Below are positions 40,786 to 50,334 of a stretch of 64,000 bases of DNA, piece by piece (positions within the stretch are counted from its first letter, which is position 1; every line of letters begins with the position of its first letter). A model generated the notes under the pieces. That model had not been told where the DNA came from and did no database searches. It saw only the letters and a program-made list of their open reading frames with translations. This DNA is from a bacterium. Its GTDB lineage: Bacteria > Bacteroidota > Bacteroidia > Bacteroidales > Muribaculaceae. The translations under genes and the position numbers were made by a program. The DNA lies in contig SFVH01000002.1 of the NCBI GenBank assembly GCA_004561555.1, forward strand, positions 21,203-85,202. Direction: 5' to 3'.

Positions 40786-43023
40786 TTAAATAGTTACTCT
40801 TAAAGTTACTCCGCATTGTAGCGGTTTGCCTCTTTGCACAAATCCGTGCTTTATTGAAACAAAATAAAAGGTGTCGTAGTTTGTCGACGTGAGGTTTTTG
40901 CCCCAAAGGTCGATTGAAAACTTGTTGAAAGCGAATCTTGCGGAAGCATTCAGCTTGAAGTAAATCGGCTGACACACATCGTTCTCTTCATTCCAATATA
41001 TTTTGCCGGTCCCGACGGTCGACACATTGAGTGATACAAACCGCAACAATTCCGAAGAAATCGGGAAAGTATAGTTGGCTGATGCAAAGATAGTGTTTTG
41101 TGGAGCATATGGCACATATTTGCCCTTATAATTTTCTTTTCCGTTGTCAAATTTAACGAATTTTGCGTTTGTGTAACCATAACTTGCTGAAAGTTGCAAT
41201 CTTGTTGTCGGATACCATGTGGCGGCAAGTTCGATGCCTGCGCTGCGCGATTTCCCGGCATTGGTCATTATTCTTCCGGTGACATCGCCGTCGGGAAACA
41301 CCGTGATTTGCTGGTTGCGACAGTCAATGTAGAAAGCTGAAGCCTCGGCGCTGAGAGTGCCGTCGGCGGAGGTGTAGTTGGCGCCAATCTCATAGTTCCA
41401 ACTTTTTTCCGGCTCATAGCCTATCACTTCGTCGGTGTCGTAGACGTGACCCACTCCCATCATGTTCATCAGCTGTTGCTGAAGCACATCGGAAAACATA
41501 TTTGTGTTGAATCCTCCCGCTTTATAACCTTTGGCAACGGTGAGCCTCACCACAGTGGTGTTGCCAAGTTTGTAGTATGCAGCTATCTTGGGTAATACTT
41601 CAGTGAATGAGCGCTTTAGCGAGCCGCGGTTGTGTATCTCAACCGGGTCGGTGCGAAAATGCTCCAATGAGCCGTCGGGAAGGCGGTGCATAATGCTGTA
41701 GCTTGTGGAGCAATCGCTGTTGTAGTCCAGCTTCACCCCCTCGTGGTCAACGCGCACGCCTCCCACGAGAGTCAGGCTATTGAAATCCATAGACACCTCG
41801 CCGTAGGCTGCCGCTCCATAAGAAGGCATCATAAATCTGGAGCCGAGGATAAAAGTGTCGCTATCCCATTGGCAAGGATAGTTGTCGTTCATCGCGTTCC
41901 ATTTGGAGGTGATTAGTTGGTCGATGCCATAGTCGAGGAAGGTCACCGGAGCATCCATCTTAATTTTGCGGTAGAAGCCGAACACTCCGCCGAGCCAACG
42001 CAAACGGCCGTTGATAGCCGTGCTTTTGGCTATAAAGTCTTGAGTCACTGCGTGCTCACGCTTTTTCTGTGTGAGCGTGAAATAAGACATCGGCAGAAAA
42101 TCTTGGTCGAGAGTCATGTTGTCGTCGAGCATCTGATAGCTCGTCACGCTTGTGAGCTGATAGTTGTCTTTTTGATACTTCACCGTCATAGCGTCAAGCA
42201 CTGAGGTGCGTCGATAAAAGCACGTGTCGTTATAGTTTATTTCGTGGGTGTCAATAAATTCGTAGGCATAGCCGCCCTGACGCACTATGCCGATGCTTGC
42301 CATATTCTCCACGATGATTCTGTCGGAGGGCTTCCATGCGGCTTTGAGCATCCCTCGATAGTCGGTCTCTTTGTCGGCTTTTTCGCCGTTGTGATTGTTT
42401 GTGAAAAAACCATCGGTGTGAGAAACATATACGTTGCCTCCGATGCCGAATTGGCGCGACGGGCGGTTATAATGCGACAGCGAAGCCTTAACGGAGTTCT
42501 CGTTGCCATATTCAGCCAGCAAGCGACAGCCCTGATAGGAGAGGGGTGAGAGGGTGCTGATGGATATCACTCCTCCCATAGTGTTTCTGCCGTAAAGGGT
42601 GCTTTGCGGTCCGCGGAGCACTTGTATCCTCTCTATATCGGCGATGTCGAAGTCGTAGGAGTCTTTGTTGATGATGGGCACATTGTCGACCACCATCCCC
42701 ATCACCGGCTGGTCGATGCGTGCGCCCATGCCGCGCACATAGATGGTGGAGGTGATGCGTGAGCCGTAGTCGGGGATGTGAAGATTGGGCACCAGAGCAC
42801 TCGCCTCTCTTGCCGTGAGGATGCGTTGTCGCTCAATGTCGGTGCGATTAATCGACGTCGAGGCGGAGGTGATTTCCACTTCCGATGTCTGCTTTGCAGC
42901 AGTCACTGAGATGCTTTTAAGGTTGACCACCGAATCGCCGTAAATGTTTGCTTCAAAACGTTCAGCCGCTTTTCCTGAATAATATACTAAAAATATCGCT
43001 AAAGAGAGTAGTAATTTCTTCAT
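40786..43023 (-). CDS. TonB-dependent outer-membrane receptor
   Basis: 745 residues: signal peptide (ending GKAAE), short N-terminal segment with the TonB-box-like SISVTAAK, plug domain (about 50-165; RITSTIYVRGMGARIDQPVMGMVVDNVP and RIQVLRGPQSTLYGRNTMGGVI) and a 22-strand barrel ending in RVTI. It has no SusC-type carboxypeptidase-like domain, so it resembles siderophore, heme or cobalamin receptors more than glycan importers. First gene of the presumed TonB-lipoprotein-flavin reductase-sigma operon. The ligand is unknown. Confidence 0.9.
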   Translation of the reverse strand: MKKLLLSLAIFLVYYSGKAAERFEANIYGDSVVNLKSISVTAAKQTSEVEITSASTSINRTDIERQRILTAREASALVPNLHIPDYGSRITSTIYVRGMGARIDQPVMGMVVDNVPIINKDSYDFDIADIERIQVLRGPQSTLYGRNTMGGVISISTLSPLSYQGCRLLAEYGNENSVKASLSHYNRPSRQFGIGGNVYVSHTDGFFTNNHNGEKADKETDYRGMLKAAWKPSDRIIVENMASIGIVRQGGYAYEFIDTHEINYNDTCFYRRTSVLDAMTVKYQKDNYQLTSVTSYQMLDDNMTLDQDFLPMSYFTLTQKKREHAVTQDFIAKSTAINGRLRWLGGVFGFYRKIKMDAPVTFLDYGIDQLITSKWNAMNDNYPCQWDSDTFILGSRFMMPSYGAAAYGEVSMDFNSLTLVGGVRVDHEGVKLDYNSDCSTSYSIMHRLPDGSLEHFRTDPVEIHNRGSLKRSFTEVLPKIAAYYKLGNTTVVRLTVAKGYKAGGFNTNMFSDVLQQQLMNMMGVGHVYDTDEVIGYEPEKSWNYEIGANYTSADGTLSAEASAFYIDCRNQQITVFPDGDVTGRIMTNAGKSRSAGIELAATWYPTTRLQLSASYGYTNAKFVKFDNGKENYKGKYVPYAPQNTIFASANYTFPISSELLRFVSLNVSTVGTGKIYWNEENDVCQPIYFKLNASARFAFNKFSIDLWGKNLTSTNYDTFYFVSIKHGFVQRGKPLQCGVTLRVTI

Positions 43024-43042
43024 TTGTCAATTAAATAGGGTG

Positions 43043-43074
43043 CAAATATCGTGAAAAATTTCTGTATTTGCAAT
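43043..43074 (-). promoter_or_regulatory. Possible promoter of the TonB receptor gene
   Basis: Minus-strand ATTG, 20-base spacer, GATATTTG, one mismatch in each element from the consensus, 20 bases before the ATG. Tentative. Confidence 0.35.
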
Positions 43075-43224
43075 CACATGAATTGAGTATTTATTCCTGT
43101 CTCAAATGATTATCTAATAACTATCAAGTAAAGACTCATTTTGTGATGCCAAAAAATGCCAAAAAAACCGACTCGTCGGTTAAAAATGTTTCAGAATTAT
43201 GGGTGGATAATGGGAAAGAATTGC

Positions 43225-43232
43225 TATATTTG
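43225..43232 (+). promoter_or_regulatory. -7 element upstream of the nuo-atp cluster
   Basis: TATATTTG matches TANNTTTG 120 bases before nuoA, giving a leader of about 113 nt. The -33 TTTG is missing, so strength and activator dependence are uncertain. The rest of the 43024-43351 gap holds no gene. Confidence 0.5.
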
Positions 43233-43351
43233 CAGAGCTTTTGTGTGCTCGCTTTAATGGCTTTTGCTCCATATTGGTGTGATAGTCTGATTAGTAGGGC
43301 ATTACGTTGCTTTTAGCTTGAAAAAATCGAAAAATATTTAAATAATTATAT

Positions 43352-43726
43352 ATGGAATTGTCAATATTTGGTATTGGAAGTGGGACGACAGCCATCGTGG
43401 CGGTCCTTACCGGAGTAGCCCTCGTGGTGCTCGGTATGACGGCAGCCGCTTTGATGGGTCCTCGTTCTTATGCTCCTCAAAAGAGTGAACCGTATGAATG
43501 TGGTATTCCAACTCGCGGTGAAAGCATGGTGCAATTTAAGGTGGGCTACTATTTGTTTGCCATCTTGTTTCTTATGTTTGACGTCGAAACGGTGTTCTTG
43601 TTTCCCTGGGCTGTGATTGCCAAGGGTATGGGCGTTGAAAGCATCATTGCTGTGTGTGTATTCCTCTTTGTTTTGATTTTGGGTCTTGCGTATGCTTGGC
43701 GGAAAGGAGCTTTGCAATGGAAGTAA
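43352..43726 (+). CDS. nuoA: NADH-quinone oxidoreductase (complex I) subunit A
   Basis: 124 residues with three transmembrane helices and the conserved loop YECGIPTRGESMVQFKVGYYLFAILFLMFDVE, typical of NuoA at the quinone-site end of the membrane arm. First gene of the 17-kb energy cluster. Its 3' end overlaps nuoB by 10 bases. Confidence 0.96.
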   Translation: MELSIFGIGSGTTAIVAVLTGVALVVLGMTAAALMGPRSYAPQKSEPYECGIPTRGESMVQFKVGYYLFAILFLMFDVETVFLFPWAVIAKGMGVESIIAVCVFLFVLILGLAYAWRKGALQWK

Positions 43727-44337
43727 AAATCAAGGGAATGAAGTGGGAAGACTTCAACGACAACGAATATATCGAGAGCCTTGTTGACGAGCTCAAAGCA
43801 AACGGACAAAACGTAGTGGTCGGCAAGTTTGACGATTTGATTAACTGGGGACGAAGCAATTCGCTTTGGCCGTTGACCTTTGCCACCAGTTGCTGCGGTA
43901 TCGAGTTTATTTCGCTTGGTGCCGCGCGTTATGATATGGCGCGTTTCGGATTTGAGGTGGCGCGTTCAAGCCCTCGCCAAGCCGACTTTATGATGGTTGC
44001 GGGGACAATCGTGCATCGTATGGCTCCCGTGTTCCGCCGCCTTTATGAGCAGCTTGCAGAGCCAAAATATGTGATTGCAGTGGGTGGTTGTGCCATTTCC
44101 GGCGGTCCGTTCCGCAATTCCTATTGCGTGGTGAAAGGCATCGATAAGGTGGTGCCCGTGGATGTGTTTATTCCCGGTTGTCCGCCCCGTCCGGAAGCTA
44201 TGTTCTACGGCTTGATGCAGTTGCAACGCAAGGTGAAGGTCGAAAAATTCTTCGGTGGCGTCAACCGCAAGCGTACTCGCGAGGACTTCTTCCGCGAGAA
44301 TCCAGAGATAGCGAAAGAAGAACACGTAACAGAATAA
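43717..44337 (+). CDS. nuoB: Complex I subunit B (carries cluster N2)
   Basis: 206 residues from the ATG at 43717, which is preceded by GGAAAGGAG, one of the few Shine-Dalgarno-like sequences here; a longer in-frame ATG at 43654 lies inside nuoA and is rejected. C59-C60 in TSCCGIE, the CAISGGPF cysteine and PGCPPRPEAM provide the ligands of the terminal [4Fe-4S] cluster N2 that reduces quinone. It overlaps nuoA by 10 bases and is followed by nuoCD after 15 bases. Confidence 0.96.
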   Translation: MEVKIKGMKWEDFNDNEYIESLVDELKANGQNVVVGKFDDLINWGRSNSLWPLTFATSCCGIEFISLGAARYDMARFGFEVARSSPRQADFMMVAGTIVHRMAPVFRRLYEQLAEPKYVIAVGGCAISGGPFRNSYCVVKGIDKVVPVDVFIPGCPPRPEAMFYGLMQLQRKVKVEKFFGGVNRKRTREDFFRENPEIAKEEHVTE

Positions 44338-44352
44338 TCATACATATATAAT

Positions 44353-45972
44353 ATGGTAGATATAAAAGAAATAATCGGTAAGGTTTGCCCGGAAGCAACG
44401 TTTGAAGAAAACGAAGTGGCTTACGCCATTGTGCCCGATGCTAAATGGCACGACACGGCAGTGGCTCTCAAAGCTGCCGGATATGATTGGCTGATTTGCT
44501 TGGTGGGTGAAGATTGGGGCGATGCCCTCGGATGTGTGTATTATCTGAAGTCGACCGCCGACTACAGCACCATTTCGATTAAGGTGGCAACCACCGACCG
44601 TGAAAATCCTATGCTCCACAGCGTCAGCGATGTGTGGCATGTGGCTCTATTGGAAGAACGCGAAGTGTTTGACTTCTTCGGCATAAAGTTTATCAACCAT
44701 CCCGATATGCGTCGCCTTTTCTTGCGTAACGACTGGGTGGGATATCCCTTAAGAAAAGACTACGACGAGAACCCCGACATCAACCCCGTGCGCCTCTATC
44801 ATGAAGAGGTCGACGACACTACCACAGCGTACGTGGAGGATGACAAGGGTAACGTGAAAGCCGAAACTCGTGAGATTTTCTCGCCGCAAGAGTTTGTGGT
44901 GAACATCGGTCCGCAACACCCCGCAACTCACGGTGTGCTCCGTTTCCGCACCTCTCTCGACGGTGAGGAAGTGAAGAAAATCGACCTTTATTGCGGATAT
45001 GTGCATCGCGGCATCGAAAAACTTTGCGAGAAGCTCACTTATCCGCAGACAATCCACTTCTTCGACCGTATGGACTACTTCTCCGCCTTGCCTAATGAGC
45101 ACTGCCTCTGCGCTTGTGTGGAAAAAGCATTAGGATTGGAAGTGCCCCGTCGCGCTCAAGTGATACGCGTGTTGATGGACGAGCTGTCGCGCATTGAGTC
45201 GCACTTGCTTTTCTTCGGCACTTATTGCATGGACCTCGGTGCCACCACGGCATTGTTCTACGGACTTCGTGAGCGTGAGATGATACTCGACATCCTCGAA
45301 GCCACTTGCGGCGCTCGTATGACGTTTAACTACAACACCATCGGTGGTGTGCGTGCCGACCTGCATCCGGATTTCCAACAAAAGGTGAAGGAGTTTATCC
45401 CGGCTATGCGCAAGGGATTGAAAGAATACCACAAGCTCGTCACCGGCAACGTGATTTTCCAAAATCGTTTGAAGGGTGTGGGCGTATTGTCGAAAGAAGA
45501 TGCCATCAGCAACGGTGTGGCAGGCCCTTCGGGTCGTGCTTCCGGTTGGGCTTGCGATGTGCGTAAGACCAATCCGTATGCCGTCTACAGCGAATTGGAT
45601 TTCGAGCAAGTGGTGATGGAGGGTTGCGACTCGTTTGACCGCTACCTTCTCCGCCTTAAAGAAATCGAACAGAGCATAAAGATTATCGAGCAACTTATAG
45701 ATAACATTCCCGAGGGCGACTATTGTGCAAAAGTGCCTAAGATTATCAAGCTTCCGGAAGGTCATTGGTATCAGACGGTTGAGGCTTGTCGCGGCGCTTT
45801 CGGCGTGTATATCGACAGCCGTGGCGACAAGACGCCTTATCGCTTGAAGATAAATGGCACTTGCTTGCGTCTTGCCGGTATCGTCGACCACCTCACTCGT
45901 GGCGAGAAGATTGCCGACCTTATCACTATCGGTGGCTCGTTGGACTACATTGTGCCTGACATCGACAGATAA
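44353..45972 (+). CDS. nuoCD: Complex I fused subunit CD
   Basis: 539 residues. The N-terminal about 150 residues are NuoC (VWHVALLEEREVFDFFGIKFINHPDMRRLFL); from about 178 the protein is NuoD (NIGPQHPATHGVLRF, CGYVHRGIEKLCE, GPSGRASGWACDVRK), the quinone-site subunit related to the large subunit of NiFe hydrogenases. The fusion occurs in Bacteroidetes and enterobacteria. The hydrogenase cysteines are gone, as expected. nuoH follows after 37 bases; nuoE, nuoF and nuoG are not present. Confidence 0.96.
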   Translation: MVDIKEIIGKVCPEATFEENEVAYAIVPDAKWHDTAVALKAAGYDWLICLVGEDWGDALGCVYYLKSTADYSTISIKVATTDRENPMLHSVSDVWHVALLEEREVFDFFGIKFINHPDMRRLFLRNDWVGYPLRKDYDENPDINPVRLYHEEVDDTTTAYVEDDKGNVKAETREIFSPQEFVVNIGPQHPATHGVLRFRTSLDGEEVKKIDLYCGYVHRGIEKLCEKLTYPQTIHFFDRMDYFSALPNEHCLCACVEKALGLEVPRRAQVIRVLMDELSRIESHLLFFGTYCMDLGATTALFYGLREREMILDILEATCGARMTFNYNTIGGVRADLHPDFQQKVKEFIPAMRKGLKEYHKLVTGNVIFQNRLKGVGVLSKEDAISNGVAGPSGRASGWACDVRKTNPYAVYSELDFEQVVMEGCDSFDRYLLRLKEIEQSIKIIEQLIDNIPEGDYCAKVPKIIKLPEGHWYQTVEACRGAFGVYIDSRGDKTPYRLKINGTCLRLAGIVDHLTRGEKIADLITIGGSLDYIVPDIDR

Positions 45973-46009
45973 TTACGCATTTTTACAAAACGAAAAATAA
46001 GAAATCATA

Positions 46010-47095
46010 ATGAATAATATTTTTGACTTTTCAGTGGCAACGGCTTGGCTCGACGGCGTGCTCACCGGAGTGATGCCCGCATGGGCTGCCACTCTTGTGG
46101 AATGTGTGCTTGTCGGGGTGGTGCTTCTCACAGTGTATGCCCTTTTGGCATTGTTCTACATTTATTTCGAACGTAAGGTGTGTGGCGCATTCCAATGCCG
46201 TCTCGGTCCTAACCGCGTAGGTCCTTTAGGCTTGCTCCAGAGCTTTGCGGATATGTTTAAGATTCTTATCAAGGAGTTGATACCTCTTAATAATATTGAT
46301 AAGTTCTTGTTTAACCTCGCTCCTTATTTGGTGATTATTGCTTCGTTTGCTGCTTTCGCCGTGCTCCCTTGGGGCAAGGGCTTGCAAATCATCGATTTCA
46401 ATATCGGCATCTTCTTCCTTACCGCTGTTTCGTCGATTGGCGTGTTGGGTATCTTGCTCGCCGGTTGGTCGTCAAACAACAAGTTTACCCTTATCGGTGC
46501 AATGCGAAGCGGCGCACAGATGGTGAGCTATGAGCTTTCTATCGGCTTGTCGATTCTCACCGTGGTGCTTCTCAGCGGCACAATGAGCGTCAGCGGCTTG
46601 GTGGAAGGACAAAAAGACCTGTGGTTTATCTTCCAAGGCCATATTCCCGCCGTTATCGCCTTTATCGTGTATATGATTGCCGGAACGGCAGAGACCAATC
46701 GCGGCCCGTTTGACTTGCCGGAGGCTGAGTCGGAGCTTACTGCCGGCTACCACACCGAGTATTCCGGACTCCATTTCGGACTTTTCTATTTGGCTGAATA
46801 CCTTAACCTCTTCATCGTCTCGGGTGTGGCTACTCTCCTCTTCTTTGGAGGTTGGATGCCACTTCACATCCCGGGTTGGGAAGGGTTTAATGCAGTGATG
46901 GACTTCATCCCTTCAACAATTTGGTTTGTTGTGAAGGCTGTGGCTCTTTCGTTTATCATCATTTGGTTTAAGTGGACGTTCCCGCGTTTGCGTATCGACC
47001 AATTGCTGGCATTCGAATGGAAATACCTCCTCCCGATTAATTTGTTTAACTTGGTGCTGATGCTCATCGTTGTGGCATTCGGCTTACACTTTTAA
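46010..47095 (+). CDS. nuoH: Complex I subunit H
   Basis: 361 residues, about eight transmembrane helices. Family blocks are YFERKVCGAFQCRLGPNRVGPLGLLQ, GAMRSGAQMVSYELS and ETNRGPFDLPEAESELTAGYHTEYSG, the acidic loops forming the quinone channel and proton entry. In most operons nuoI follows directly; here the next gene is atpD, 36 bases on, and nuoI appears 6.9 kb later. Confidence 0.96.
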   Translation: MNNIFDFSVATAWLDGVLTGVMPAWAATLVECVLVGVVLLTVYALLALFYIYFERKVCGAFQCRLGPNRVGPLGLLQSFADMFKILIKELIPLNNIDKFLFNLAPYLVIIASFAAFAVLPWGKGLQIIDFNIGIFFLTAVSSIGVLGILLAGWSSNNKFTLIGAMRSGAQMVSYELSIGLSILTVVLLSGTMSVSGLVEGQKDLWFIFQGHIPAVIAFIVYMIAGTAETNRGPFDLPEAESELTAGYHTEYSGLHFGLFYLAEYLNLFIVSGVATLLFFGGWMPLHIPGWEGFNAVMDFIPSTIWFVVKAVALSFIIIWFKWTFPRLRIDQLLAFEWKYLLPINLFNLVLMLIVVAFGLHF

Positions 47096-47131
47096 TATAA
47101 TTTATTAGCACATTCTTAAATTCACTAAGAT

Positions 47132-48637
47132 ATGGCCAACAATTTAGGAAAGATAACTCAGGTGATTGGACCTGTGGTTGACGTGTCTTTCGACATTGAA
47201 AAGAGCGCATTGCCTCCAATCTACACAGCATTGAAGGTGAGTCGCCCCGGCTCAACAGATTTGTTGCTCGAAGTGGAGCAACACATTGGCGAGCAAACGG
47301 TGCGTTGCGTAGCTATGGACGCAACGGATGGTCTTCGTCGTGGTATGGAAGTGGAGAATATGGGTCAACCTATCTCTGTGCCTACCGGCGACCAGGTGAA
47401 AGGTCGTCTGCTCAACGTGATAGGGCAGCCGATTGACCACCTCCCCGAGTTGAAAGGTGAGAATATGCGTCCCATCCATCAACCCGCCCCGAAATTCGAT
47501 GACCTTTCTATCAGCTCGGAAATCCTCCAAACCGGTATCAAGGTGATTGACCTTATGGAGCCGTACTTGAAAGGCGGTAAAATCGGTTTGTTCGGTGGCG
47601 CAGGTGTGGGCAAGACAGTGCTCATTATGGAACTTATCAACAACATCGCTATCGGTAGCAACGGTTTCTCTGTGTTTACCGGGGTGGGAGAACGTACTCG
47701 TGAGGGTAACGACCTGCTCCGTGAAATGCTCGAAAGCGGTGTGCTTAAGTATGGCGATAAGTTTATGGAGGGTATGGAAAAGGGCGAGTGGAACATCGAC
47801 GATGTCGACACCGAAGCCCTCAAGCAATCCCAGATTTCGTTGGTGTTCGGACAGATGAACGAGCCTCCCGGTGCGCGTTTGCGTGTGGCGCTTTCGGGCT
47901 TGACCGTTGCTGAGCAATTTCGAGACAGCGATGGTGGCGCAAAAGACATCCTTCTCTTTATCGACAATATCTTCCGTTTCACTCAGGCAGGCTCGGAGGT
48001 GTCGGCTCTCTTGGGACGTATGCCTTCGGCTGTGGGCTATCAGCCTACGCTTGCCTCTGAGATGGGTGCCCTTCAAGAGCGTATCACCTCAACCAAGCAA
48101 GGGTCAATCACTTCGGTGCAAGCAATTTATGTGCCTGCCGACGACTTGACCGACCCGGCTCCTGCCACTACATTTAACTTCCTTGATGCCACCACCGTGT
48201 TGAGCCGTAAGATTTCAGAGCTCGGCATCTATCCGGCTGTCGACCCGCTCGACTCCACCTCTCGCATCCTCGACCCGAACATTATCGGCGAGGAGCACTA
48301 TCAAGTGGCGCAAGCAGTGAAGCAGTTGCTACAGAAATACAACGAATTGCAAGATATCATTGCCATCCTCGGTGTCGATGAGCTTTCCGACGACGACAAG
48401 CTCGTGGTGGCTCGCGCTCGTCGCGCTCAGCGCTTCCTCTCTCAGCCATTCCATGTGGCAGAGCAATTCACGGGTGTGCCGGGCGTGATGGTGCCCTTGA
48501 GCGAAACCATTCGCGGATTTAAGATGATTCTCAATGGCGAAGTTGATGAGTATCCCGAACAAGCATTCCTCAATGTGGGAACTATCGACCAAGCTATCGA
48601 GAAAGGTAAGAAGCTCCTTGCGGAGATTGAACAATAA
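47132..48637 (+). CDS. atpD: ATP synthase F1 subunit beta
   Basis: 501 residues. Walker A GGAGVGKT (155-162), the GERTREGNDL segment with the catalytic glutamate, LLFIDNIFRFTQAG (Walker B) and the DELSDDDKL segment (DELSEED-like) are all present. It is the catalytic subunit of the F1 head. The order atpD-atpC before the Fo genes is usual for Bacteroidetes; location directly behind nuoH is not. Confidence 0.98.
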   Translation: MANNLGKITQVIGPVVDVSFDIEKSALPPIYTALKVSRPGSTDLLLEVEQHIGEQTVRCVAMDATDGLRRGMEVENMGQPISVPTGDQVKGRLLNVIGQPIDHLPELKGENMRPIHQPAPKFDDLSISSEILQTGIKVIDLMEPYLKGGKIGLFGGAGVGKTVLIMELINNIAIGSNGFSVFTGVGERTREGNDLLREMLESGVLKYGDKFMEGMEKGEWNIDDVDTEALKQSQISLVFGQMNEPPGARLRVALSGLTVAEQFRDSDGGAKDILLFIDNIFRFTQAGSEVSALLGRMPSAVGYQPTLASEMGALQERITSTKQGSITSVQAIYVPADDLTDPAPATTFNFLDATTVLSRKISELGIYPAVDPLDSTSRILDPNIIGEEHYQVAQAVKQLLQKYNELQDIIAILGVDELSDDDKLVVARARRAQRFLSQPFHVAEQFTGVPGVMVPLSETIRGFKMILNGEVDEYPEQAFLNVGTIDQAIEKGKKLLAEIEQ

Positions 48638-48649
48638 TCGTTTACGGCT

Positions 48650-48889
48650 ATGACACTAAAAGTGATTTCAGCAGAAAAGGTGATTTTCGACGGGGCAGTG
48701 TCGCTGGTGACTCTTCCCGGTGCTGCCGGACTTTTCACCGTGCTCGAAAACCATGCCTCTCTCGTTTCGGTGCTCACTCGCGGTAATCTTGAATATCAAG
48801 AATCCGAGGGCGCTGAGCGACAAACGATGGAAATCGCCGGTGGAATTGTCGACGTCGATAGCAACATAGTGTCGGTATGCATTTATTAG
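48650..48889 (+). CDS. atpC: ATP synthase F1 subunit epsilon, short form
   Basis: 79 residues covering only the N-terminal beta-sandwich (GLFTVLENHASLVSVL, AGGIVDVDSNIVSV). The C-terminal helical hairpin, which in E. coli inhibits ATP hydrolysis, is missing. Short epsilons are known in several anaerobes, and the frame ends cleanly at a stop 5 bases before atpB, so it does not look like a disruption. Confidence 0.93.
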   Translation: MTLKVISAEKVIFDGAVSLVTLPGAAGLFTVLENHASLVSVLTRGNLEYQESEGAERQTMEIAGGIVDVDSNIVSVCIY

Positions 48890-48894
48890 TAGGT

Positions 48895-49998
48895 ATGAAG
48901 AAATTTTTTGCCATATTATTTCTCACGATGATGTCGGTGGCAGCAGTGAAAGCATCCGATGGTCATGCAGCTGAAGGCGAGGAGCAAGAAATGAATATTC
49001 AAGAAATCATTATCGAGCACCTTGGCGACGCTTATGGCTGGGAAGTGCCTTTCTCTCACGAAAACCGCATCCCTCTGCCCGTGATTGTCAATGATAGCAA
49101 TGGCGCATGGCACATGTTCTCCTCAGGACGTGTCACCGGCGGCGACACTTATGTCACTTCCGACGGTGTGCGCTACGCAATTGCGCATAGTGGCGACAAT
49201 AAAGGCAAGGTGGTGCAATTGCTTGCCGATGGCACTGAGTATCGACCCGTCGACCTTTCGATAACAAAAAACGTGGCAGGCTTGATAATCTCCGCCCTCG
49301 TGGTCATTTTAGTGATGATGTCGCTTGTGCGTTTCTATCGTCGCAACGGCATGAAAAAAGCACCTCAAAAAGGACTTGGCGCTGTAGAAGCATTAGTGGA
49401 GTTTGTCTATGATGGTGTGGTTAAAGCCACTCTCGGCAAGAATGCTCCCAAATTTGCTCCCTACCTGCTTACGGCATTTTTCTTCATCTTTGTCATGAAC
49501 CTCCTCGGCTTGATGGTGATTTTCCCCGGTGGTGCTAACCTCACGGGCAACCTTGCGGTGACGCTTGTGCTTGCAGTGTGCACCTTCGTGGTGACCAACG
49601 TCAAAGGCAACAAGCACTATTGGAAAGACATTTTCTGGCCCGATGTGCCTTTGTTGCTTAAGTTCCCGCTACCGATTATGCCCTTAATCGAGCTTTTCGG
49701 CATCTTTACCAAGCCGGCGGCTTTGTGTGTGCGTCTGTTTGCAAATATGATGGGAGGACACATGATTGTGTTGGTGCTGACAATGTTGATATTCATCTTT
49801 GCGCCCTTTGGTCCGGTGGTTACCGGCACCACTACTGTCGTATCGATGTTATTCTCACTGTTTATGTTGCTTCTCGATGTGCTCGTAAGCTTTATCCAAG
49901 CTTATGTGTTCACGATGCTTTCAACGCTCTTTATCGGCTTGGCTACCCATGACCCTCACGAAGGACATGAGGAAAAGCTTGAAGAGGTAAAGGCGTAA
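48895..49998 (+). CDS. atpB: ATP synthase Fo subunit a, with exported N-terminal domain
   Basis: 367 residues from the ATG at 48895. Residues 1-20 are a signal peptide (ending VKAS), followed by a periplasmic domain of about 100 residues not found in the E. coli protein (HMFSSGRVTGGDTYVTSDG), and then the usual membrane part with the essential arginine in KPAALCVRLFANMMGGH. The extension is typical of Bacteroidetes AtpB, and its role is unknown. Immediately downstream of atpC. Confidence 0.95.
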   Translation: MKKFFAILFLTMMSVAAVKASDGHAAEGEEQEMNIQEIIIEHLGDAYGWEVPFSHENRIPLPVIVNDSNGAWHMFSSGRVTGGDTYVTSDGVRYAIAHSGDNKGKVVQLLADGTEYRPVDLSITKNVAGLIISALVVILVMMSLVRFYRRNGMKKAPQKGLGAVEALVEFVYDGVVKATLGKNAPKFAPYLLTAFFFIFVMNLLGLMVIFPGGANLTGNLAVTLVLAVCTFVVTNVKGNKHYWKDIFWPDVPLLLKFPLPIMPLIELFGIFTKPAALCVRLFANMMGGHMIVLVLTMLIFIFAPFGPVVTGTTTVVSMLFSLFMLLLDVLVSFIQAYVFTMLSTLFIGLATHDPHEGHEEKLEEVKA

Positions 49999-50053
49999 AT
50001 AAATGGAATAATTAAAACAAATTAAAAAATAACAACTTAAAAATTAAATTACT

Positions 50054-50296
50054 ATGTTAGGAATGATTTTAGCAGAAGCTACAGGTCTCGGAGTGATGGG
50101 TGCATGTCTTGGTGCTGCCATTGCAGCAATCGGTGCAGGTATTGGTATCGGTAAAATTGGTGCAGCAGCTATGGAGGCTATTGCGCGTCAACCCGAATCG
50201 GCAGGCGACATTCGTAGTAATATGATTGTGATTGCCGCTCTTGTTGAAGGTGTGGCTCTCTTCGCAGTAATTGTTTGTATGCTTTCAATATTCTAA
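50054..50296 (+). CDS. atpE: ATP synthase Fo subunit c
   Basis: 80 residues forming the two-helix hairpin of the rotor ring, with the ion-binding glutamate E65 in ALVEGVALF and the polar loop ARQPES. The residue after E65 is glycine rather than the serine or threonine of sodium-type rings, so proton coupling is more likely (inference). Confidence 0.96.
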   Translation: MLGMILAEATGLGVMGACLGAAIAAIGAGIGIGKIGAAAMEAIARQPESAGDIRSNMIVIAALVEGVALFAVIVCMLSIF

Positions 50297-50334
50297 TTGT
50301 TAGAGTAGTTTTTTAAGATTAAAGTTACAGCAAA

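Noticed and set aside
43654..43716. Longer NuoB start inside nuoA
   Set aside because: The extra residues have no family counterpart and would overlap nuoA by 73 bases; the ATG at 43717 has a ribosome-binding sequence and matches the family start.
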